Assembly: GCF_000688375.1 (NCBI RefSeq)
Contig: NZ_JIAF01000001.1
Coordinates: 248,001-312,000 of the forward strand
Reading direction: 5' to 3'
DNA: 64,000 nucleotides
DNA from: Prevotella sp. HUN102
Lineage (GTDB): Bacteria; Bacteroidota; Bacteroidia; Bacteroidales; Bacteroidaceae
Position numbers and translations under genes: made by a program. This document shows positions 18,530-26,716 of this stretch, in pieces (position 1 is the first letter of the stretch; each line of letters opens with the position of its first letter). The notes under the pieces were generated by a model, which was given only the letters and a program-made list of their open reading frames with translations, did no database searches and was not told the origin of the DNA.

Positions 18530-18903
18530 CCCTGTAAGCCGGGTTCTGTTCCTTCATCCTCTTTCGATGAATGAAGGCGTCTGCCATTTATCTACTAATT
18601 GGGTCGCCCCAATTCTCAAGCATTCTACCCTCCATTGTGTCGTTATGAACTCGGGCGGGCTACCCTCAGACAATGGTTTACATGAACTTGCAACTCCTGA
18701 ACAGCACAGCCAGACGATCACCCGCCTGCTGGTGGTCTCTTACACCGCCTTCTCATCCTTGCCATCCTTGCAGATGGCGGTTGTTTTCTTCTGCTTACAT
18801 CTACTGTTGCCAATAGCTTCTATTTTCGGAAGCAGGATGCCCTGCGTTGCCCGGACTTTCCTCTCGCATCGGAATGATGCCAGCGGCAGAACCGGAACAC
18901 TAC
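18530..18903 (-). ncRNA. rnpB: RNase P RNA
   Basis: The catalytic RNA that removes tRNA 5' leaders. Near the 5' end the minus strand reads GAGGAAAGTCCGGGC, the nearly invariant core of bacterial RNase P RNA, and the 3' end reads AGAACCCGGCTTACAG, the other universal block. The roughly 374-nt length fits a type A molecule. Ends are estimated to within about 10 nt. It is encoded near tRNA-Cys, one of its substrates. Confidence 0.96.
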
Positions 18904-19191
18904 CTTATTAATATGCAAAGATAGTGCAAATAGCAGAAAGCACAAAATATATTATCATTTTTTGGATATTAAGTTCGATGTTCAGCCTCGCACACATACT
19001 TCATTGTTCTTTATTCATCGAACTGAATGAATGGAACTACTGCGATGGGATGTTGCGTAGATTGCCGTTGGGGTTAGCCGTTTCTCGGTGTGTTTGGGCA
19101 TTGAACCTTTGTAAAACCTTTGGTTCAAGATTGCATTTTATGCTGAAATTCACGATATTTGTAAGTCGTTGAAAATCAATGGATAAAAAAC

Positions 19192-19279
19192 GCAATCAAA
19201 TCTTGCGAAGAATGCGGCGCAATCTTCGCAAAAACGCATTGCATTCTTCGCAAGATTGCACGCCATTCTTCGGTTACTT
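19192..19279. repeat. Four-unit 22-bp dyad element, locus B
   Basis: Four consecutive 22-bp units: unit 1 carries CTTGCGAAGAATGC, units 2-4 carry the complementary TTCTTCGCAA form, the fourth being decayed (TTCTTCGGTTAC). Unit 1 and unit 3 are inverted copies over 17 bases. The flank GTAAGTCGTTGAAAATCA at 19161 is shared with locus C (31721). It lies between the divergently transcribed rnpB and htrA. Confidence 0.85.
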
Positions 19280-19551
19280 GCAAATAGTCTGTCAGTAGGC
19301 TGGCGGCAAGCATTGTTTTGCCGGGTAGGGATGGTGCCGTTTCCTCGGATAAATTCAACGGAAAACACAGGGAAGAAGAGCCTCGAGAACAGAATGAATA
19401 CCGCCCTGCGAGGTTTTTAAACAAAAGATAGCTATTTTGAATGAATGTAAATTTGTCAGCCTATCTCATTAAGAGCCGTTAAGCAAGCAAAAGTAATTGT
19501 TAAATTGGATGAAGAAAACTGACAAACTTTCAGTTTTACATTTTTTGCGTC

Positions 19552-19559
19552 TATATTTG
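19552..19559 (+). promoter_or_regulatory. Probable -7 box of htrA
   Basis: TATATTTG about 90 bp before the htrA ATG. The upstream element is not clear. Confidence 0.4.
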
Positions 19560-19648
19560 CAATCGTTTTAAACAGCATACCGGTATCTTTCAGAACAACT
19601 GGTACAAAGGTAAAAAATAATAAACAAAAAAACATAGAATAAAGTAAA

Positions 19649-21124
19649 ATGAAGGTTATGAAAAAGTTAGCACAGTATCTCGTAGGTGCATCTTGTGTCG
19701 TTGCACTTGCATTCTCCACAGGAGCTTTCATAAAGGTAAATGCTGCGAAAGCACCTGTTGCGGCTCCGGGACAGCCGGTAGACCTCACATACGCTGCCGA
19801 AAAGGCTCTTCCGGCAGTAGTGCATATCAAGTATGTTCAGAACTCAAAGACACGCACCGTCGAGGTTCAGGACGACCCGTTCGGAGGCTTCTTCGACCCG
19901 TTCGGCTTCTTCGGAAACCCGGGTGGCGGCGGTGGCACGCGCCAGCAGCAGATTCAGACGCCAAAGAGAAAGGCTACGGGCAGTGGTGTGATTATTTCTG
20001 CCGACGGATATATCGTAACCAACAATCACGTAGTGGAAGGTGCTGACGAATTGACAGTAACCCTGAACGACAACCGTGAGTTCTCGGCACGCATCATCGG
20101 TACGGACAAGAGCACCGACCTTGCACTCATCAAGGTGGATGCGAAGAATCTGCCTTTCCTCACAGTAGCCGATTCTGATAAACTGAAAGTGGGCGAGTGG
20201 GTGATAGCTGTCGGCAACCCCTATAACCTTAACAATACGGTTACTGCCGGTATCGTGAGCGCAAAGGCACGTGGTCTCGGTGCTTCAACAAATGGCGTTG
20301 AAAGTTTCATTCAGACCGATGCCGCCATCAATCAGGGCAACTCCGGTGGTGCGCTCGTGAACACGCAGGGCGAACTGGTGGGCATCAATGCTATGCTTTA
20401 TTCGCAGACTGGTTCATACACGGGCTACGGTTTTGCCATTCCTACTGCTATAATGACAAAGGTTGTAGACGATATCAAGAAGTACGGAAGCGTACAGCGT
20501 GTGGTGCTCGGCATTCAGGGCGGCGACGTACTTAACTATATCAATGCGCAGAAGGAACAGGGTAAGGAAGTTGATCTCGGTACAAACGAGGGTGTATATG
20601 TAGATAAGGTGGACGAAGACGGCAATGGTGCCGAGATAGGTCTTCAGGCTAAGGATGTTATTGTCAAGTTCGATGGCAAGAAGGTCAGCAAGATGGCTGA
20701 ACTCCAACAGGAATTGAACGGCAAACGTCCGGGCGATAAGGCTGCGATTACGTTCCTGCGCAACAAGAAAGAAATTACAAAGACCGTTACTCTGAAGAAT
20801 GCTCAGGGCACTACGAAGCTGTTGGAGCAGGTCGATATTGACGTGCTCGGTGGACAGTTCCGTCCTGTAACCGACGCAACAAAGAAGCAGCTCAGCATCA
20901 ACTATGGTCTCGAGGTGCTGAAAGTGAACAGCGGTGCTTTGCGGGAGGCAGGTATCAGCAGAGGTTTCATCATCCAAAAGGTAAACGATGCAACCGTAAA
21001 CTCTATCGAAACACTCCAGAAGCTCGTGAAATCAGCGTCTACAAGCAAGGAGCCTGTGCTCTACATTCAGGGCATCTACCCTACGGGTAAGAAGGCATAC
21101 TTTGCCGTTCCGCTTGCAGACTAA
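19649..21124 (+). CDS. htrA: HtrA/DegP-type periplasmic serine protease
   Basis: A 491-residue envelope protease/chaperone of the Do family that degrades damaged exported proteins. A signal peptide (MKVMKKLAQYLVGASCVVALAFS...) exports it. The trypsin-like domain has His in NNHVVEGA, Asp in STDLALI and Ser in GNSGGALV, preceded by a Gly/Phe-rich LA-type loop (about residues 75-100). Two PDZ domains follow (about 280-380 and 405-490). Length is normal for the family. Single gene with its own promoter and a strong terminator; stress control is expected from the family but no specific operator is visible. Confidence 0.95.
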   Translation: MKVMKKLAQYLVGASCVVALAFSTGAFIKVNAAKAPVAAPGQPVDLTYAAEKALPAVVHIKYVQNSKTRTVEVQDDPFGGFFDPFGFFGNPGGGGGTRQQQIQTPKRKATGSGVIISADGYIVTNNHVVEGADELTVTLNDNREFSARIIGTDKSTDLALIKVDAKNLPFLTVADSDKLKVGEWVIAVGNPYNLNNTVTAGIVSAKARGLGASTNGVESFIQTDAAINQGNSGGALVNTQGELVGINAMLYSQTGSYTGYGFAIPTAIMTKVVDDIKKYGSVQRVVLGIQGGDVLNYINAQKEQGKEVDLGTNEGVYVDKVDEDGNGAEIGLQAKDVIVKFDGKKVSKMAELQQELNGKRPGDKAAITFLRNKKEITKTVTLKNAQGTTKLLEQVDIDVLGGQFRPVTDATKKQLSINYGLEVLKVNSGALREAGISRGFIIQKVNDATVNSIETLQKLVKSASTSKEPVLYIQGIYPTGKKAYFAVPLAD

Positions 21125-21150
21125 TCATTATTAGCAGATATTATTATACC

Positions 21151-21191
21151 AAAAGTCCCGGCATTCCATAAGGAATGCCGGGACTTTTTTT
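21151..21191 (+). terminator. Terminator of htrA
   Basis: Perfect stem AAAGTCCCGGCATTCC / GGAATGCCGGGACTTT with a 4-base loop and T-tract; A-run upstream may make it bidirectional. Confidence 0.9.
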
Positions 21192-21249
21192 GAAGTTCTT
21201 GAAACTAATAGATGAATATCGGCTCTGTTCATCAGGTTTAATACACAAG

Positions 21250-21325
21250 CGTTATCGTGTTTTACAATTTCATTTTCTCGAAAATAAACGAATTATGGAG
21301 CGTACTTTGTAAAAATAATTCAACA
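21250..21325. repeat. Dispersed GAATTATG-family repeat, copy 2 (diverged)
   Basis: CGAATTATGGAGCGTACTTTG and flanking AAATAA / AATAATTCA match the right half of copies at 1432 and 38402; the left half is more diverged. It lies between the convergent ends of htrA and the patatin gene. Confidence 0.5.
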
Positions 21326-22171
21326 CTATAAAAACATAGTTTTGATTTCATCGAGCTTTTCCAATGCTGCTTTTCTGCCCAGTTCGTAGGTTGCCTGCAT
21401 CTCATCAGGGCTGTGGGAGATATGGCCTATCGTGAGTTTTTCCTTCGGACGAATGACGAGTGTATTGCCCTTTGCTTCCTCTTGTCTGACGAATTGCAAT
21501 TCTTTGTTATACATAATATGTCGTTCGGCAATGGCTTTAATCATTCTTGGGTAATGTCTTAACTGTAAACGGATTAAAGGCAATAGTTTGTTGGGTTCTT
21601 TTGCGTAATCGATTGGTTGTGTCAGCACGACAAGGTTGCGCTCGTAGCCTTGTTTCTGGAAGAAGTCGAGGGGAATCGAGTCGGCAATGCCACCATCGAG
21701 GAGTTTCTGTCCGTTGATGGTTACGATTCTTGAAGCCAAAGGCATAGAGGCAGAGGCGCGAATGTATTCCAGTTCTTCATAGTCGCAAGAGTGCAACTGT
21801 TTGTAGAAGGCCTTTCCCGTGCCCACGTTTGTACAGACAATCCAGAACTCCATAGGGTTCTTCCTGAATGTTTCAAAGTCCACAACGTCTTCTTTCGTCG
21901 GGATGTGGTGGTAGTCGTATTCGCCTCCGAAGTAATCTCCGGTAAGAATCAAAGAGCGAAGAGAGGCATATCGCCAGTCTTTTGCAAAACGTTTGTTGTA
22001 TCGGATGACGCGTCCGTGCTGTTTCGATTTCATATTGCAGCCGAAAGCGGCACCTGCCGACACGCCTACGGCACCATCGAAAGTGATGCCTTCCTCCATC
22101 AGAACATCCATAACGCCTGCCGAAAACAGTCCGCGCATAGCTCCGCCTTCGAGCACTAATCCCTTTTTCAT
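21326..22171 (-). CDS. Patatin-like phospholipase
   Basis: A 281-residue serine acyl hydrolase of the patatin family (RssA/YjjU type), probably acting on lipid acyl esters. The oxyanion-hole glycine block GGAMRG is at residues 9-14, the nucleophile S38 sits in GVSAG, and the dyad Asp in LLDGGIADSIP. There is no signal peptide, so a cytoplasmic or inner-face location is likely. Single gene; a TACCTTTG box on the minus strand (22204-22197) lies about 25 bp before the ATG. Confidence 0.9.
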   Translation of the reverse strand: MKKGLVLEGGAMRGLFSAGVMDVLMEEGITFDGAVGVSAGAAFGCNMKSKQHGRVIRYNKRFAKDWRYASLRSLILTGDYFGGEYDYHHIPTKEDVVDFETFRKNPMEFWIVCTNVGTGKAFYKQLHSCDYEELEYIRASASMPLASRIVTINGQKLLDGGIADSIPLDFFQKQGYERNLVVLTQPIDYAKEPNKLLPLIRLQLRHYPRMIKAIAERHIMYNKELQFVRQEEAKGNTLVIRPKEKLTIGHISHSPDEMQATYELGRKAALEKLDEIKTMFL

Positions 22172-22226
22172 CTATTATTTATCATTAATTATAGTACAAA
22201 GGTAAGAAAAATTAAAGAATTTGGTG

Positions 22227-22234
22227 TATATTTG
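22227..22234 (+). promoter_or_regulatory. Probable -7 box of the helicase gene
   Basis: TATATTTG about 100 bp before the ATG at 22334. Confidence 0.35.
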
Positions 22235-22333
22235 TAAGCAAAAGAACGCAGGAACATTGCAATGCAGGTAGTGGATTGCAGAGTTCAATACATTTATTCA
22301 TTCCCCTGAAGAGGGGTTCGCAAAGGTATTGAT

Positions 22334-25300
22334 ATGGATGATGAATTAATTAAGATTGACGAATCGAAGCTGACCAAACAGCAGATTTGGGAACGCAAGT
22401 TGTTGGATTTCTCGTTGAGGAATAATCTTTTGAACCTGAGACTGGGTTCAAAGGCTATTCCGATAGCAGCAGAAGATGTATGCCAACTGGAAAACGAACT
22501 GAGCAGCGGAGCCGATTTTGAGATTGTCTCTTCGCTGTCTGAGCAGGAACTGCTTGCCGTGGAGAAGCGACTGTATCGCGAATCCCGCACGGCTTTGGAG
22601 GAAAATGGTGCAAACACGCTTTTCCTTGCTATTGGTTTGCTGCATTGGTACGAGGATGCCAAGGCGGAAAAGGAACGCCTTGCGCCGCTTCTGCTCATTC
22701 CGGTTACGATGGTTCGCAAAAGCAGCACGAAATACGTTATCCGTCTTTTAGACGAAGATATTACTTTCAACCGTACTTTGACAGAACTGCTCAGCCAGCA
22801 GTTCAACATCAAGAATCCCGAACTGGCTGAACTGCCCGAAGACGAACAGGGAGTCGACGTGAGAAAGGTGCTCGGTATCTTTGCGGATAAGATAAAGGAT
22901 CAAGCCAATTGGAAGGTGGAAGAAGCTGCTGTGCTGTCTCTTTTCTCGTTTTCAAAGTTTGTGATGTGGAACGATATTCACAACAATGGCGAAAAGATGA
23001 TGAAGAATCCGATTATCAGCAGCATTGTTACCAAGCAGCTTTCGCAGGAAGTGGTAACGGAAGCTGCAGATATGCGACAGAAAGACCTGAACGATGCACC
23101 GTCAAAATACGCATTGCCGGTAGATGTGGACTCTTCACAGTTGGAAGGTGTCGTAGAGTCGGGCGAGGGCAGAAGTTTTATTCTTTACGGTCCACCGGGA
23201 ACCGGAAAGAGTCAGACCATTACCAACATCATTGCGAATGCGCTTTTCAACAACAAGCGTGTGCTTTTCGTGGCTGAAAAGATGGCTGCGTTGCAGGTGG
23301 TTCAGAATCGTTTGAGGAAGATTGGACTGGATCCGTTCTGCCTTGAAATGCACTCCAACAAAATGACCAAGGGACATTTGCTGGAGCAATTACAACAGGC
23401 TCTCGACCTCACGCACATCAAATCGCCGGAAGAATACAGGCAGTTGAGCGATCAGCTCTTTGCCGAGCGCAAGCAACTGAACGGATATATGGATGCCTTG
23501 CACAGAAAAGGGGCTTCCGGTCTTTCGCTCTATGACTGCATTGTTCGGTTTGAGGCATTGAAAGATGGCGAAATAGTTCCTTCTGAGAATTATCTTAATT
23601 CGGTTAATGACAATGAATTGAAGAAAAATGTTGAAGTGATTCGTCAGCTTCAGTCGGTCTTTTCTGTTATCGGTCATCCGTCAGCACATCCTCTCCGTGG
23701 GCTTACTACGACCGACGCATCATTGAACGTTCAGCAAACATTGTCAGGGAAGATTGATTCGCTCCGTCAGTTGCTTCCTTCCGTTATCGCTTTGTTCAAC
23801 AGACTTAATGCTTCTGCCGTCAATAAAGTGCCTGTTTCGCTCCAGTCTATGGATTGGCTGGACAAGCTTGTAGCACAACAGAAAGTCATTACGGCGCAGT
23901 ATGCAGAGAGTATTCTCTCGCTTGATGCAGCGCAACTGCGAAATGAGTGGACAACGGCTTGCGGCAAGTGGTTTATTCCCCGTTTCTTTGCAAAGCGCAG
24001 CGTGGTAAATAAGATGAAATCATATCGCACAGATTTCGCTTCCGACGCTATGGAGGCTCTCTTGAAGCTATTGGAAGAACGCAGCGCAACGCTGAAGACA
24101 TACGGAATGCAGCCCGGTCAGTCGGTTTTGACGGCTGCTGACATTCAGACTATCGGCAGTCTGGACGGATTGGCAGCAAAAGAGCTTTTCGACAATCCCG
24201 ATTTGAACGACATTTCTGCCCATCTCGACCAATGGCAGAAGGCTTTGCCGCAGGTGCGTGATTGGACTCAATGGTGCCTGCGAAAGGAAGAACTGCGGAA
24301 AGCGCAGCTTGAAAACGTGATACAATACATATATGACAATCCCGAAACTGATGCGATGAGCGTTGGAAATGCGTTGGAAAAGGGCGTGTATCGCCAGTTG
24401 GCAGTTCAGGCAATCGATGCCAGCCCACAGTTGCAGCTTTTCAACGGCGTGATTTTCGAGGAAACAATCGCAAAGTATCGAGATTTGGCAAAGCAATTCC
24501 AGACGATTACGAAGAAGGAACTCTACTGCCGATTGGCAGCCAACGTGCCTTCGATGGCGATTGAGGCTACAAAGTCTTCCGAAATGGGACTTCTGAAACG
24601 CTATATCGCAAGCAAGGGACGTGGCGTTTCCATCCGGAAAATCATAGAACAGCTACCGACGCTGCTCCCTCGTCTCTGTCCTTGTCAGCTGATGAGCCCG
24701 ATGAGCGTGGCGCAATACGTGGATTTGAACAACGAACCTTTCGATTTGGTCATCTTCGACGAGGCCTCTCAGATGCCTACCTCCGAAGCCGTGGGAGCAA
24801 TAGCACGAGGCAAGGCACTTATCTGTGTGGGCGACCCTAAGCAAATGCCGCCGACAAGTTTCTTCCAGATGCAGAGCACGAATGACGACGAGGCCGAAAT
24901 CGACGATATGGAAAGCATTCTCGACGACTGCATCACGCTTTCGTTGCCTGCCCATTATCTGTCGTGGCACTATCGTTCGCGCCACGAATCGCTCATTGCG
25001 TTCAGCAATGCGCAGTATTACGAAGGCCGTCTGTTCACTTTCCCGTCTGTCGATGACAGGCTTTCAAAGGTAAATTTCGTGCCGGTAGACGGTTTCTACG
25101 ACTTCGGAAAGACGCGCTGCAATCAGGCGGAAGCCGAAGCAATCGTTGAAGAAACGGTGCGCAGACTGAAGGAATATATTGCCAAGGGAGAGGGAGCAAC
25201 CTATCGTTCCATCGGTATTGTGTCGTTCTCGAAGGTGCAGCAAAACCTGATTGAAGACCTCTTGACGGACAGATTGGCGCAAGAGCCCGAACTGGAGAAA

Positions 25301-26644
25301 TATGCCTACGACGTTGAGGAACCGATTTTCGTGAAGAATCTTGAGAATGTTCAGGGTGATGAGCGCGATATTATTCTTTTCAGTATCGGATATGGCCCCG
25401 ACAAGGACGGAAAGGTCTCTATGAACTTCGGTCCGTTGAACAATAATGGTGGCGAACGCCGACTGAATGTTGCCGTAAGTCGTGCCCGTTACGAAATGAT
25501 GGTGTTTTCAACGCTCCAGCCTGAAATGATAGATCTCAGCCGTTCTGATGCAAACGGCGTGGTGGGACTGAAGAAGTTCCTCGAGTTTGCCAAGAGTGGG
25601 CGTATGGCTGTCGCTCCATCGGCTGTCGATGTTGCGAACGGGCAGAACTCAATTGTAGTTGGCCTCTCGGAAGCATTGAGGAAATCGGGCTATGAAGTAG
25701 ACGCACAAGTAGGGCGTTCTCACTTCAAAGTAGACCTTGCCGTTATCAATCCGAAGGACAAGAACAAGTATCTGCTAGGCATACTGTGCGACGGACCTTC
25801 CTATTTTGCTACGAAAACGCAGCGCGACCGTGAGATTACGCAACCCGGAGTATTGAAGGGATTGGGCTGGAATCTGCTGCGTGTGTGGGCTGTGGATTGG
25901 TTTATGAATCGCGAACAGACTGTTCAGAAAGTGCTCGACGAGCTTAAACGACTGGAAGATGCCGATAATACGGATGCGTCCGTCAAATCAGCGCAGCCAT
26001 CTGTCCCCAAGACCGAAAAGCCGCAGCAGCCTGCCGGCTTTGCAACTATGCCTTTCAGCGTGAGCGAAGACGAGATAGTTCACGCCGAAACAAAGGAAAT
26101 TCCTTATCAGGAAGCCGACATCAGGCGTGCATTCAAAGGAATGAATGCAGAGAAACTGGAGGCAAATTCGGAAAAATTGAGCGAAGATATAAGAAAGATT
26201 ATAGAAGCCGAACAGCCCGTAAATGCTTCTTGGATTGCAAAGCGCATCATAAAGACTTGGGGAATGACGCGCACTTCGCAGAGATTGACGGATATGATAG
26301 CCAATGATATTGTCCGTTTCAAGGTGGACCGAACCTATAATGAGGCTGATCCTACGGTTTGGTTGAATACTGATTCGATGAAGAATTTCGATGGTTTCCG
26401 TCAGGCTAACGGTCGTGAAATCGATGAAATACCGGGTATTGAGGTGTCGAACTGCATTGTTTTTGCCATCGAGCAGCAGGTTTCTATCCCACGGGAGGAA
26501 TTGAAGAAACAGGTAAGCAAGCTGATGGGATTCAACAGAATGGGTGCAAAGGTAGATACTGTGATTGATAATTGCCTGACGGTTCTTCTCTCGCAAGGCA
26601 AGATAACCGAGTCAGAAGGCGTTCTGAAGGTTGTTGTCCAATAG
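22334..26644 (+). CDS. Giant superfamily I helicase with nuclease-fold domain (DUF4011/DUF3320)
   Basis: A 1436-residue protein. The N-terminus (IWERKLLDFSLRNNLLNLRLG) is the DUF4011 signature. The helicase has Walker A GPPGTGKS (about 285-292), Walker B VIFDEASQMP (about 805-814), a YRSRHESLI motif and a late GERRLNVAVSRAR motif VI, with a long insert between the two RecA-like halves. At about 1125-1195 lies a Vsr/MTES_1575-like restriction-endonuclease fold (VDLAVINP..., GILCDGPSY, QPGVLKGLGWNLLRVW), and the last ~150 residues match DUF3320. Proteins of this design are proposed single-gene antiviral systems, but a housekeeping role is not excluded. It is a lone gene with its own terminator and ordinary base composition. 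Confidence 0.88.
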   Translation: MDDELIKIDESKLTKQQIWERKLLDFSLRNNLLNLRLGSKAIPIAAEDVCQLENELSSGADFEIVSSLSEQELLAVEKRLYRESRTALEENGANTLFLAIGLLHWYEDAKAEKERLAPLLLIPVTMVRKSSTKYVIRLLDEDITFNRTLTELLSQQFNIKNPELAELPEDEQGVDVRKVLGIFADKIKDQANWKVEEAAVLSLFSFSKFVMWNDIHNNGEKMMKNPIISSIVTKQLSQEVVTEAADMRQKDLNDAPSKYALPVDVDSSQLEGVVESGEGRSFILYGPPGTGKSQTITNIIANALFNNKRVLFVAEKMAALQVVQNRLRKIGLDPFCLEMHSNKMTKGHLLEQLQQALDLTHIKSPEEYRQLSDQLFAERKQLNGYMDALHRKGASGLSLYDCIVRFEALKDGEIVPSENYLNSVNDNELKKNVEVIRQLQSVFSVIGHPSAHPLRGLTTTDASLNVQQTLSGKIDSLRQLLPSVIALFNRLNASAVNKVPVSLQSMDWLDKLVAQQKVITAQYAESILSLDAAQLRNEWTTACGKWFIPRFFAKRSVVNKMKSYRTDFASDAMEALLKLLEERSATLKTYGMQPGQSVLTAADIQTIGSLDGLAAKELFDNPDLNDISAHLDQWQKALPQVRDWTQWCLRKEELRKAQLENVIQYIYDNPETDAMSVGNALEKGVYRQLAVQAIDASPQLQLFNGVIFEETIAKYRDLAKQFQTITKKELYCRLAANVPSMAIEATKSSEMGLLKRYIASKGRGVSIRKIIEQLPTLLPRLCPCQLMSPMSVAQYVDLNNEPFDLVIFDEASQMPTSEAVGAIARGKALICVGDPKQMPPTSFFQMQSTNDDEAEIDDMESILDDCITLSLPAHYLSWHYRSRHESLIAFSNAQYYEGRLFTFPSVDDRLSKVNFVPVDGFYDFGKTRCNQAEAEAIVEETVRRLKEYIAKGEGATYRSIGIVSFSKVQQNLIEDLLTDRLAQEPELEKYAYDVEEPIFVKNLENVQGDERDIILFSIGYGPDKDGKVSMNFGPLNNNGGERRLNVAVSRARYEMMVFSTLQPEMIDLSRSDANGVVGLKKFLEFAKSGRMAVAPSAVDVANGQNSIVVGLSEALRKSGYEVDAQVGRSHFKVDLAVINPKDKNKYLLGILCDGPSYFATKTQRDREITQPGVLKGLGWNLLRVWAVDWFMNREQTVQKVLDELKRLEDADNTDASVKSAQPSVPKTEKPQQPAGFATMPFSVSEDEIVHAETKEIPYQEADIRRAFKGMNAEKLEANSEKLSEDIRKIIEAEQPVNASWIAKRIIKTWGMTRTSQRLTDMIANDIVRFKVDRTYNEADPTVWLNTDSMKNFDGFRQANGREIDEIPGIEVSNCIVFAIEQQVSIPREELKKQVSKLMGFNRMGAKVDTVIDNCLTVLLSQGKITESEGVLKVVVQ

Positions 26645-26657
26645 TTTCTGAAGTGCG

Positions 26658-26706
26658 AAAGAGCCATATCAAACTCTGTTTTGAGTATTGATATGGCTCT
26701 TTTTTA
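26658..26706 (+). terminator. Terminator of the helicase gene
   Basis: Stem AAAGAGCCATATCAA / TTGATATGGCTCTTT with a 15-base loop and a T-tract; A-run upstream suggests it also serves the converging TonB receptor gene. Confidence 0.85.
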
Positions 26707-26716
26707 ATGTTGTTGA

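Larger units (their letters stand above)
18904..19648. other. 745-bp region between rnpB and htrA
   Basis: No credible gene. It holds the rnpB promoter side on the left, the 22-bp-unit element (19192-19279) in the middle, and the htrA promoter (TATATTTG at 19552-19559) on the right. Short open frames here are low-complexity or arise from the repeat. Confidence 0.6.
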
